Assembly (NCBI GenBank): GCA_040007095.1
Contig: JBDTVS010000190.1
Location: forward strand, 61,327-125,326
Origin: JBDTVS01 sp040007095
GTDB lineage: Bacteria; Acidobacteriota; Vicinamibacteria; Vicinamibacterales; CAVVIG01
Direction of reading: 5' to 3'
DNA: 64,000 nt
In this document: piece by piece, positions 51,071-58,998 of the stretch
How the letters are laid out: the number at the start of each line of letters is the position of its first letter
How positions within the stretch are numbered: the first letter of the stretch is position 1
Notes under the pieces: generated by a model
Databases searched by the model: none
What the model was told of the DNA's origin: nothing
Seen by the model: only the letters and a program-made list of their open reading frames with translations
Program-made: the position numbers and the translations under genes

Positions 51071-53023
51071 ATGTGCGGTATTTGCGGTGAACTGTCGTTC
51101 GATCGGCGGCCGGTCTCGCCCGAAGCGGTCCGGTCGATGCGCGATCAGCTCGTCCATCGCGGCCCCGATGCGTTCGGCATTCACGTCTCGGCCGACGGTC
51201 TGGCGGGGCTGGGGTTCCGGCGGCTGAAAATCATCGACCTGTCGCCGAACGCCAACCAGCCGATGGCCAACGAGGACGGTAGCATCCAGCTGGTGTTCAA
51301 CGGAGAAATCTACAATTTCCGCGCGATTCGCGAACGATTGGTCGCGGCCGGGCACCAGTTCCGATCGCGCTCCGATACCGAGGTCATCGTCCACCTGTAC
51401 GAAGAGAAGGGCGAGGATTGCGTTGAAGACCTCGACGGAATGTTCGCGCTCGCCCTCTGGGACGCCCGGCGGCGCCGGTTGGTCCTGGCGCGTGACCGTG
51501 TCGGCAAGAAGCCGCTCTTCGTCTACCGCGACGAGCGCCGGCTGGCGTTCGCCTCCGAGATCAAGGCGTTTCTTGCGCATCCCGAAATCGAACTGGTGGT
51601 CAACGAGCCGGTGCTGCCGTACTACTTCCTCTATGGATATGTCCCGGCCCCAGAGACGTTCTATCGGTCCGTCACGCAGGTCGACCCCGGCACAGTCGTC
51701 ACCGTCACCGCCGACGCCGCGATCACCCACCGCGTCTACTGGAAGCCCCGCTTTCCCCCCGCGTCCCGGCCATCCGGCCCGGCGATCGATCGCCGCCAGG
51801 CCACGGCGACCGTTCGGTCCCTTACTACCCAGGCCGTCGAGCGGCGTCTCGTGAGCGACGTGCCGCTGGGGGCGTTCCTCAGTGGGGGTGTGGATTCAAC
51901 GATCGTGGTGGGTCTCATGGCCGGCCTGACACGGGAGCCGGTCAAGACGTTCAGCATCGGCTTCGAAGGCGACGCGGCGTACGATGAAACGGCCCATGCT
52001 CGCGAAGTGGCCGAGCGATTTCGTACGGATCACACCGAGTTTCGCGTCTCGCCGTCCGCCGTCGGGCTGATCGACACGCTCCTCTGGCATCACGACGGCC
52101 CCTTCGGTGATTCGTCGGCCATCCCCACCTACCTGGTGTCGCAGTTGACGCGACAGCACGTGACGGTGGTCCTGACCGGCGACGGCGGAGACGAGGTGTT
52201 TGCCGGGTACTTGCGATTCCACGCCGCGCTGACGGCAGGCGCGCTGCCCCCATGGTCTGGGCGGATGCTGTCCGCGCTCTTGTCGCCGCTGCCCGCGCCG
52301 CCCAATGAGCGGCATTTCCTGTCCCGAGCCCGCCGCTTCGCGCGTTACATGCACCGGCCACTACTCGAGCGGCTCACGCGGTGGAACAGTTTCTTCGGTG
52401 AAGACCTCGAGTCGCTCCTGGCGCCACGTTTTCGACGCGCACCAACAGGCATCGACCCGCTGTTTCATCTACGACGCGATCTGGACGATTTGCGGCAGAT
52501 CTCTCCGCTCAGCCAGCTGCTGTTGGCGAACTTCCGCTCGTATCTGCCCGGCGACCTGCTCGTGAAGACCGACCGTATGACGATGGCAAGCGGGATCGAG
52601 GCCCGATCGCCGTTTCTGGATCGCGCGCTGATCGACTATGTCGCCACGCTGCCCGATACGTGGAAGCTGTCACGCCGCGGCCAGACCAAGGTGATCCTGA
52701 GAGAAGCCTTCGCCGACCTCATTCCCGAACGCATCAATCGTCGCGCCAAGATGGGCTTTGGCGTTCCGCTCGATCGCTGGTTTCGCGGAGAGCTCCGCGA
52801 CTACGTGCGCGACACGCTGATGGCCTCCGACGCCCGCTGCCATGCCTATCTGGACCGCTCCGCGGTCGAGGCCATCGTCGGGCGCCATGAGCGGGGCGAG
52901 GCCAATCTCGGCCAGCAGTTGTGGTGCCTGCTGGCGTTCGAGCGCTGGTTGCGCCTGCTGCCGGAATGGCGCCGAACCGGCCGCCGGTCGCCGCGAGCGG
53001 TGGCGTCAGAGGCGCGTACTTGA
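51071..53023 (+). CDS. asnB: Asparagine synthase-type glutamine amidotransferase (AsnB-like), second copy
   Basis: The 650-residue protein has Cys2 in MCGICGELSF, LVHRGPDAFG, VFNGEIYNFRAIRERL and the synthetase PPi loop FLSGGVDSTIVVGLM from Ser271, plus LTGDGGDEVFAGY and KTDRMTMASGIEARSPFLD. These are the complete AsnB active sites. It starts 6 bases after the GT2 gene. Most likely it amidates a carboxylated sugar of the polymer; ordinary asparagine synthesis is the alternative. It ends before a gap with an inverted repeat, and the first copy is 29 kb upstream. Confidence 0.9.
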   Translation: MCGICGELSFDRRPVSPEAVRSMRDQLVHRGPDAFGIHVSADGLAGLGFRRLKIIDLSPNANQPMANEDGSIQLVFNGEIYNFRAIRERLVAAGHQFRSRSDTEVIVHLYEEKGEDCVEDLDGMFALALWDARRRRLVLARDRVGKKPLFVYRDERRLAFASEIKAFLAHPEIELVVNEPVLPYYFLYGYVPAPETFYRSVTQVDPGTVVTVTADAAITHRVYWKPRFPPASRPSGPAIDRRQATATVRSLTTQAVERRLVSDVPLGAFLSGGVDSTIVVGLMAGLTREPVKTFSIGFEGDAAYDETAHAREVAERFRTDHTEFRVSPSAVGLIDTLLWHHDGPFGDSSAIPTYLVSQLTRQHVTVVLTGDGGDEVFAGYLRFHAALTAGALPPWSGRMLSALLSPLPAPPNERHFLSRARRFARYMHRPLLERLTRWNSFFGEDLESLLAPRFRRAPTGIDPLFHLRRDLDDLRQISPLSQLLLANFRSYLPGDLLVKTDRMTMASGIEARSPFLDRALIDYVATLPDTWKLSRRGQTKVILREAFADLIPERINRRAKMGFGVPLDRWFRGELRDYVRDTLMASDARCHAYLDRSAVEAIVGRHERGEANLGQQLWCLLAFERWLRLLPEWRRTGRRSPRAVASEART

Positions 53024-53033
53024 TTTTTTAGCC

Positions 53034-53063
53034 TTGGAACGTATGTGCTTTCCAGTCTACGAT
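53034..53063 (+). promoter_or_regulatory. Possible promoter before the initiating phosphoglycosyltransferase gene
   Basis: TTGGAA (53034-53039) and TACGAT (53058-53063) are 18 bases apart in an AT-richer patch that stands out from the surroundings. If used, transcription would begin near 53070, just ahead of a 13-base inverted repeat. Based on consensus similarity alone. Confidence 0.35.
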
Positions 53064-53075
53064 TTATGATTAAAG

Positions 53076-53118
53076 CTCGTCAGGAAATACGTGGATGGCG
53101 CAGTGATTTCCTGACGAG
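53076..53118 (+). repeat. Perfect 13-base inverted repeat upstream of the WecA-like gene
   Basis: CTCGTCAGGAAAT (53076-53088) pairs with ATTTCCTGACGAG (53106-53118) without mismatch over a 17-base loop, 20 bases before the start codon at 53139. It is not followed by a T-run. It could be an operator or a leader hairpin controlling the first committed step of glycan assembly. Confidence 0.5.
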
Positions 53119-53138
53119 TCCTTAAGTCCGTCCCACGC

Positions 53139-54980
53139 ATGATTGCTGTCTTCACGCCGTTTCTTGCCGCCTTCGCCTTGTCGCTGGCGCTCGTGCCGCT
53201 GTGCCGACTGCTGGCGATCCGCATGGGCCGCATGGCTCACCCGCGCGAGGACCGGTGGCATCGCCGGCCGGTGGCTCTGCTGGGCGGCGTGGCGATCGGC
53301 GTGTCGCTCTTTGCCGGCGCCGGTGTCTTCGGGCTGGTCACCCAACTGCCGGTCCTGCTGATCTGCGCGCTGACGGCCTTTCTGACCGGTCTCACCGACG
53401 ACCTGATCAACTTGAAGCCGTCGACGAAGCTGGTGATCCAGATCGCGTTGGCCTCGACCCTCCTGTTCTTCGACTACCGGTTGAACTGGATTCAGTCCGT
53501 GACGCTCGACAGCCTGCTCACCCTGCTCTGGGTGGTCGGCATGACGAACGCGTTCAACCTGCTCGACAACATGGACGGTCTCTGCGCCGGCGTCGCGCTG
53601 ATTGTTGGCACCGCGCTCCTGATCGATCTCCTGCCCGGGGCGACCGGCGCCGCATTCGCCGACGTCCGCTATCTCGCGATCCTGCTGGGCGCCACCGGCG
53701 GCTTCTTCGTCTACAACGTGCACCCGGCGTCGATCTTCATGGGCGACAGCGGTTCCCTGCTGCTCGGCTTCAGCTTTGCCGCCGTGACGCTGAGCTCGAA
53801 TCACGACGGGGCGGGCCGATCGGACGTCTTGTCGATCGTCGCGGCGCCGGTGCTCGTCCTGATGATTCCGATCTTCGACACGACGCTGGTCACCGTGTCG
53901 CGGATGCTGTCGGGCCGATCGGCGGCGCAGGGCGGCCGCGATCATTCATCTCACCGGCTTGTCGCCATCGGTCTGTCCGAACGCCGGGCGGTGGCGGTGT
54001 TGTGGCTGCTGGCGGCCATCGGCGGTGCGATCGGCGTGGCCGTCGACTACGTCAGCCGGAGCTGGGCGGGCCTGGCCGCGCTCATCTTCCTGGTCGGGAT
54101 GGCGTTGTTCGCCGCCTATCTGGCCGGGACCCGCGTCTACGACGAGAACGACGAGCACATCAAGGCGCGCAATTTCACGCCGATCGTCGTCGATTTCATG
54201 TACAAGCGCCGCGTGGCCGAGGTGCTGCTCGATTTCTGCCTCACCACGATTGCGTACTACGCGGCCTACAAGCTGCGATTCGAAGACCCCGAAGACTTCA
54301 TGAAGAACTTCGCCAACTTCACGCGGTCGTTCCCGATCGTGGTCGGGGCGCAGATGCTGGCGTTTTTCGCCGTGGGTACATATCGCGGCCTGTGGCGCCA
54401 CTTCGGCATGCGGGACACGGTGGTCGTCGCCAAAGGCGTGTTTGTCGGCGTCGTCACGGCTCAACTCGTGATCCTCTACGTCTACCGATTCTTCAGCTAC
54501 TCGCGCACGGTCTTTGCCATCTACGCCGTGTTGCTGTTGCTGGCGGTCACGCTGTCGCGTGCCTCCTTCAGGCTGGTGGGTGATTACATCAAGCGCCAGA
54601 AGCGTTCCGGCCGCCGAGTCCTGGTCTACGGCGCGGGCGAAGGCGGCACGCTGGTCATGCGCGAACTTCAGAACCGCGACGAGGCGGTGCGCCTGGTCGG
54701 ATTCATCGACGACGATCCGCACAAGACGGGCAGTCGCGTTCACGGCGTCCCGGTGATTGGCAATTTCGAGGCGCTGGTTGGCGTCGTGAGCCGCGGCGGC
54801 GTGGATCAGGTCGTCATTGGCGCACGCGAGCTCGATGCGAATCGGCTGGGCGAGCTCAGGGCATTGTGCGCCCGCAGCGGCGTCGCGCTGTCACGGCTCC
54901 ACCTCGGGCTCGAAGATCTGGTGGTGGTCACCGCGGAGGTCCCTCACGCCAGGCCTTACATCCGCCGTGTCGAACCGTAG
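53139..54980 (+). CDS. Fusion: WecA/TagO-like polyprenyl-phosphate sugar-1-phosphate transferase and truncated CapD/WbpM-like region
   Basis: The 613-residue protein has residues 1-330 as a MraY/WecA-type membrane transferase: LTGLTDDLINL (DD pair near 87), GMTNAFNLLDNMDGLCAG near 137 and ASIFMGDSGSLLLGFSF near 200. It would start glycan synthesis by loading HexNAc-1-P onto undecaprenyl phosphate. Residues about 345-613 resemble the N-terminal half of CapD/FlaA1-type dehydratases: four membrane helices (DFMYKRRVAEVLLDFCL) and a nucleotide-binding domain (VLVYGAGEGGTLVMRELQ, LVGFIDDDPHKTG). They stop before the catalytic short-chain dehydrogenase domain. The second half may regulate or bind a nucleotide sugar. 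Confidence 0.87.
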   Translation: MIAVFTPFLAAFALSLALVPLCRLLAIRMGRMAHPREDRWHRRPVALLGGVAIGVSLFAGAGVFGLVTQLPVLLICALTAFLTGLTDDLINLKPSTKLVIQIALASTLLFFDYRLNWIQSVTLDSLLTLLWVVGMTNAFNLLDNMDGLCAGVALIVGTALLIDLLPGATGAAFADVRYLAILLGATGGFFVYNVHPASIFMGDSGSLLLGFSFAAVTLSSNHDGAGRSDVLSIVAAPVLVLMIPIFDTTLVTVSRMLSGRSAAQGGRDHSSHRLVAIGLSERRAVAVLWLLAAIGGAIGVAVDYVSRSWAGLAALIFLVGMALFAAYLAGTRVYDENDEHIKARNFTPIVVDFMYKRRVAEVLLDFCLTTIAYYAAYKLRFEDPEDFMKNFANFTRSFPIVVGAQMLAFFAVGTYRGLWRHFGMRDTVVVAKGVFVGVVTAQLVILYVYRFFSYSRTVFAIYAVLLLLAVTLSRASFRLVGDYIKRQKRSGRRVLVYGAGEGGTLVMRELQNRDEAVRLVGFIDDDPHKTGSRVHGVPVIGNFEALVGVVSRGGVDQVVIGARELDANRLGELRALCARSGVALSRLHLGLEDLVVVTAEVPHARPYIRRVEP

Positions 54981-55100
54981 CGAATCTACGAAGTCCGGTC
55001 ACCTCAGCCACCGAGTGTTCACCAGCGCGACCCGCTGCGGCGTGGTTGAATCTTCTGTAGTCGTCAGCCTTCGGCCATAGTTCAGCACCCTACTACCCAC

Positions 55101-55886
55101 GTGGGCGTCCTCGTCGATTTCCTCAAGAACAATCTGCACCTGGCTTCACCGCAGACGATCGTGATCGTGTTCGGCCTCGGCGTGGTGTGGTCGTTCGTCC
55201 AGCCGGCGTCGCGCGCTCCCCGTCGCTATCTGGCGGGCGCGGTCTTCGGTTTCTGGTTGATGGCCACACCGCTCGGCGCCGGCGTGCTGTCGTGGGGCCT
55301 GGCCCACGGCCTGACCCAGGTTGCGACGCTTGACGAGGCGCGCGGCGCGACGGCCGTGGTGGTGCTGGGCGGCGGCGCCCAGACCTACTCGGCGGGGGGA
55401 CAGGTCGTGGGCACGTTGCCGCCAGCCAGCGTTTTTCGCAGCCTCGAAGGCGCCCGAGTCTCGAAGTTGATCGGGGCAGGCCTGGTCATCGCCTCGGGCG
55501 GGGTGCCGCGTCCCAAAGAGCAACTCAAGCCTGAGAGCGAGATGATACGGGGCGTGCTCGTGCAGGCTGGCGTGCCCTTGGAAACGATCCTCGAAGACTC
55601 CGCGTCGAGGACCACACGCGAGCAGGGGCACGTCATTGCGCCGTTGCTGCGCGCCAGGGGCGTCCGTCAGTTCGTCCTGGTGACCTCGCCGGTGCACATG
55701 CGCCGCTCGCTCGCGGTATTTCGTCTCGAAGGATTCGATCCGGTGCCGTCCGTGTCGCTCATGCGATCCGAGCATCTCCCCCGGCCATCGCTGCTGTGGC
55801 CCAACAGCTCCTCGCTGGATCTATCCCAGGAAGCCATCTACGACTACGCGGCGATGGCGTACTACTGGAGCCGAGGCTGGTTGTAG
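55101..55886 (+). CDS. DUF218 (YdcF/ElyC-like) membrane protein
   Basis: The 261-residue protein has two N-terminal membrane segments, then a DUF218 domain: ATAVVVLGGGAQTY, IASGGVPRPKEQLKPESEMI, LEDSASRTTREQGHVIAPLL and LVTSPVHMRRSLAVFRLEG. It ends YYWSRGWL, nearly the same as the tail of the fusion at 45387 (YWRRGWL), pointing to a shared subfamily. ElyC/SanA-type proteins affect envelope integrity and lipid-carrier use. The GTG start follows a 120-base gap in which I see no convincing signal. Its stop is 4 bases from the convergent gene, so there is no room for a normal terminator. Confidence 0.82.
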   Translation: MGVLVDFLKNNLHLASPQTIVIVFGLGVVWSFVQPASRAPRRYLAGAVFGFWLMATPLGAGVLSWGLAHGLTQVATLDEARGATAVVVLGGGAQTYSAGGQVVGTLPPASVFRSLEGARVSKLIGAGLVIASGGVPRPKEQLKPESEMIRGVLVQAGVPLETILEDSASRTTREQGHVIAPLLRARGVRQFVLVTSPVHMRRSLAVFRLEGFDPVPSVSLMRSEHLPRPSLLWPNSSSLDLSQEAIYDYAAMAYYWSRGWL

Positions 55887-55890
55887 CACA

Positions 55891-57588
55891 CTAGAGCACT
55901 GCGGCGCCGTCGGTGATTCCACTGAATTCGGGCCCGCCGGCCGCGACGTAGCCGTGGCTCGAGCCGCTCGGCGAATCGCTGACCCAGAACGCGTAGAGTT
56001 GCGCGGCTGACAGGTGGAATCGAAAGCGGATCGGCTCACCGGCGAGCGACGCGAGATCCGCACCCCACGCGACGCGAACCCGCGTGCTGTCTTCGGCGAT
56101 CGGAACGCATTGTGCCGTCCCGTACGGCGTGATGACGCGGCCACCCCGATCGAGCACCTCGACGCGCAACGTGCCGCCCGCGGCATTCACGTTGACGAAC
56201 AGGTGGCGACCGGTGAAGCGCATCGGCCTGGTGGTCAGCGTGCCGGGTGCGGTCGAACTCTGAATCCGCCTGGTCGATCCCGCCGCGGGATGATCCATCG
56301 ACACAAAGCCGTCGCGCCGGAGCGTGGCCAGGCCGGTGCTGCAGATGCCGGGGAGATTTGTCCCCGGAACGCCCTGCCGGCCGCTGACGTAGAAGTGCAG
56401 CCGATCACCGCGAACGAGACAGCACCCACCCGCGGACTGCACGTTGGCCCAGTTCCAGTCCCCCACGTTTTCCGACACGGGCAGGAACGCCGCCCGATCG
56501 GGCCGCGACCAATGGAAACCGTCGCGGCTGTAGCCGAGACAGATGTCGTTCGGCTTCTCCCGCGTGTCGCGCTCTCCCCGATAGATCGTGAACAGTCCGA
56601 GCACGAGGCTTTCGTAGGCGACGCAGTCCAGGTTGTAGATCTCCGAAGGCACGTTGTACTCGGGCCGCCTGGGGTCGGCCGAATCGGCGGCGACCCAGGC
56701 GACCGGTTGACCGATCTGCCAACGGGTCCCCTCGACGAAATCCGGGGATTCCCAGTAGCGCCGATACCGCCCCGCACCGCCTCCGGGCCCTGAGCTGTCG
56801 CGCAGGCTGAAGACCCAGACCTTGCGGAACGGATTGTAGAAGAACGTCGAGCGATCGCCGGACAGGCCGCTCTCTCCGACCTTGCGCCAGTGAATGCCAT
56901 CTGGCGACAGGAACACTTCCTGCGTGCCGTGCCCGCCGTTGAAGTACGCCAGTTTGTATCGTTTCGATCGATCTGGATCGCTCGGGTCGAGCCAGACCGT
57001 GCTCGAATCGCGCAGCGTATTCGTTACGATGTTCGTGCCGGGAACGACATCGAGCGACGGCTTCTCCCACTCGAGCCCGTCGTGCGAGTAGGCGTAGCAG
57101 GTGTTCTGCGAATACCCGCCCATGTACCACATCTTGAACAGGCGCGATTCGGGATCGTAGAAGACGCCGTCGCTGAAGACCATCGCCGCCGGGTTCGACC
57201 GCGTCTTCGTGCGCTCGGCGGCTTCGTCGCGCCGTTCCCACGCCTTGGTCGGACGCAGCACCGGGCTCGCCGGATGGTACTCGGGGCGATGGAACGTGCG
57301 CGCCAGCGACGTCTCTTCGATGAGGAAGTCGTCGACGAAGAGTTGGCGTCCGACGTCGATCGGGATCACCACCGGCGGATCCACCAAGTACGGCGGCTCG
57401 ACGATGCGATCGCTGAAACTTCGGCGCTGCGGCGGCCAGGGGTGCGCCAGGCGAATCCCGTTGTACAGTGTCGAGGACGCGGCCGTCGGGCTCGCCGCCT
57501 GCGCTTGGGCGGAGCAGCCCAGCACACCAACCGCCGCAGCCTTGAGAAACGCGCGACGGTCAATGCCTCCTCTGTCCGATGCCCTCAC
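55891..57588 (-). CDS. Tat-exported five-blade-propeller protein, glycoside-hydrolase-like
   Basis: The 565-residue protein has a twin-arginine signal (DRRAFLKAAAVGVLGCSAQAQA), possibly with a lipid-attachment Cys25. The body repeats GH32/43-like propeller units: MVFSDGVFYDPESRLFKMWYM, TCYAYSHDGLEWEKPSLDVV, EVFLSPDGIHWRKVG and ICLGYSRDGFHWSRPDRAAF. The C-terminal 120 residues form a beta-sandwich (RFTGRHLFVNVNAAGGTLRVE) as in exported sialidase-like or GH32-like proteins. It is probably folded in the cytoplasm and moved to the periplasm. The GTG start is placed where the signal begins and overlaps the divergent gene's start by 10 bases. Substrate unknown. Confidence 0.75.
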   Translation of the reverse strand: MRASDRGGIDRRAFLKAAAVGVLGCSAQAQAASPTAASSTLYNGIRLAHPWPPQRRSFSDRIVEPPYLVDPPVVIPIDVGRQLFVDDFLIEETSLARTFHRPEYHPASPVLRPTKAWERRDEAAERTKTRSNPAAMVFSDGVFYDPESRLFKMWYMGGYSQNTCYAYSHDGLEWEKPSLDVVPGTNIVTNTLRDSSTVWLDPSDPDRSKRYKLAYFNGGHGTQEVFLSPDGIHWRKVGESGLSGDRSTFFYNPFRKVWVFSLRDSSGPGGGAGRYRRYWESPDFVEGTRWQIGQPVAWVAADSADPRRPEYNVPSEIYNLDCVAYESLVLGLFTIYRGERDTREKPNDICLGYSRDGFHWSRPDRAAFLPVSENVGDWNWANVQSAGGCCLVRGDRLHFYVSGRQGVPGTNLPGICSTGLATLRRDGFVSMDHPAAGSTRRIQSSTAPGTLTTRPMRFTGRHLFVNVNAAGGTLRVEVLDRGGRVITPYGTAQCVPIAEDSTRVRVAWGADLASLAGEPIRFRFHLSAAQLYAFWVSDSPSGSSHGYVAAGGPEFSGITDGAAVL

Positions 57589-58868
57589 AGCCGCTTAGTG
57601 TATCAGCGCGTCTAGTCGGAACCGCGTGCCTCGGGCTCCTGCTCACCGCCGGATGCCGGGGCGCGCGCACGGCGCCCGCGCGTTCCGGTCAGGCGTCCAT
57701 GGTGGTGCCCGGTTCCGCGATCGAATTGGTGGTCAGCCTTCAGCCGGAGCACGCGCGGGACATTGATCGGTTTACCCGTGCCGCGGCGACCATCTTGGAA
57801 GCATTCGGAGACTGGATCGGCCCACTGCCTTACGACAGGCTCACGATCGTCGACCCGGGTTGGCGCTCGAGTCCGGACCGCGACCCGGGCGCGGTCATGC
57901 TGGATCGCACGCCATGGTGGAACGCCCGCGCGTCATTCGCGCCGGAACTGGCGACGGCGCGGGGCCTCAGTCGGCGTGTGTGGCACGATGCCATCGGCAA
58001 CGGGACTCTGCCGTCGTGGCTCGTCGAGGGATTTGCCGAATACGCCGCGCGCCGCGTCGTGGTGCCGTTGTTCCAGAAAGAAAACAACCCGCCGGGCTTC
58101 GCGTTCCTTGAAGAGCGGTATTTCGGCGGGTTCGTCCCACACTTCGTGAGGATCCGCCTGCGACCGGAAGCAGACGGCGATCCAATCCCGGCGTACCGCG
58201 CGCATCCCGCGGCGCCAATGACCGCCACGCCGCTTTCGAGTCGCGACGCGCGCAGTCTGACCGCGAAAACGGTGCTGGCGCTCGGCACGCTCGAACGATG
58301 GGTGGGGCGGCCGGTGTTCGACGAGGCTTTGGCGGTATTCGTGCGCCTGTCCAGGGACCACACGCCGACGCTGGTCGATTTCGAGCGCGTGACGTCGGAG
58401 GTCGCCGGGCAGGACCTCTCGTGGTTCTTCGATCAGGCGTTTCGGACGTCGGCGAGCTTCGACTACGGGGTTGAGCGCCTGGCCAGCGAGCGGCAGGCCG
58501 AAGGCGGCTATCTCACCACCATCGTCGCGCGCCGGTACGGCGACGCGACATTCTCCGGGCGGAGCGCGTCGCGCGAGGGACCGTTTGAGAGCGGGCGGGG
58601 GGTGTTGCTTCGAGTCGCATTTGCAGACGGCACGGCCGTGACGGACCATTGGGACGGGCGCGACCGCGACAAGACCTTCACCTATCAAAGCCTGACGGCG
58701 GCGATCTCGGCCGAGATCGATCCGGAGCAGACGATTCTGCTCGACGTGCGCCGCGCGAACAACAGCGTGACGCGAGAAGGCCGAGGCGACACGGCGGCCG
58801 TGCGATGGGCCGCTCGCTACGTGAACTGGGTCGCGAACGCGCTGCTTCAGTACGCCGTTCTGGTCTGA
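57579..58868 (+). CDS. M1-like peptidase-fold lipoprotein lacking the zinc-binding HExxH
   Basis: The 429-residue protein has a lipoprotein signal with lipobox LTAGC at Cys26. The centre resembles gluzincin aminopeptidases: GTLPSWLVEGFAEYAARRVV matches the helix after the zinc site and keeps its Glu. However, the position of HExxHxWW holds RGLSRRVW (about residues 127-134), so both zinc histidines and the catalytic Glu are gone. The C-terminus has DLSWFFDQAFRTSASFDYGV, as in M1 relatives. It is probably a non-catalytic envelope protein. The start overlaps the divergent Tat protein's start. Alternative: a binding or scaffold paralogue. Confidence 0.7.
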   Translation: MPSQPLSVSARLVGTACLGLLLTAGCRGARTAPARSGQASMVVPGSAIELVVSLQPEHARDIDRFTRAAATILEAFGDWIGPLPYDRLTIVDPGWRSSPDRDPGAVMLDRTPWWNARASFAPELATARGLSRRVWHDAIGNGTLPSWLVEGFAEYAARRVVVPLFQKENNPPGFAFLEERYFGGFVPHFVRIRLRPEADGDPIPAYRAHPAAPMTATPLSSRDARSLTAKTVLALGTLERWVGRPVFDEALAVFVRLSRDHTPTLVDFERVTSEVAGQDLSWFFDQAFRTSASFDYGVERLASERQAEGGYLTTIVARRYGDATFSGRSASREGPFESGRGVLLRVAFADGTAVTDHWDGRDRDKTFTYQSLTAAISAEIDPEQTILLDVRRANNSVTREGRGDTAAVRWAARYVNWVANALLQYAVLV

Positions 58869-58900
58869 AGCGCACGATCGTTCTTGAAAAAGCGTGTAGC

Positions 58901-58967
58901 GAACCACAAAGGTCACAAAGACACAAAGACACAAAGCCGGAAAGCAAAAGCCCTTAGTCTTTGTGCC
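58901..58967 (+). repeat. CACAAAG-type inverted repeat element, copy 1
   Basis: GAACCACAAAGGTCACAAAG opens the element and is followed by two further ACACAAAG units; the far end (CCCTTAGTCTTTGTGCC) is its approximate reverse complement. It lies between the convergent ends of the genes at 57579 and 58999, where a bidirectional terminator would be useful. A related copy is at 62902-62989. Confidence 0.6.
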
Positions 58968-58998
58968 ATACGCAGTTGGAAAACGCCATAGTGGGACA

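Noticed and set aside
57554..57575. AGAGGAGG-like sequence as start signal for a shorter Tat protein
   Set aside because: It would leave only one base before an ATT codon and would remove residues before the twin arginines.
58901..58940. CRISPR-like tandem CACAAAGA units
   Set aside because: Units are about 8 bases with no spacers; better explained as arms of an inverted repeat.
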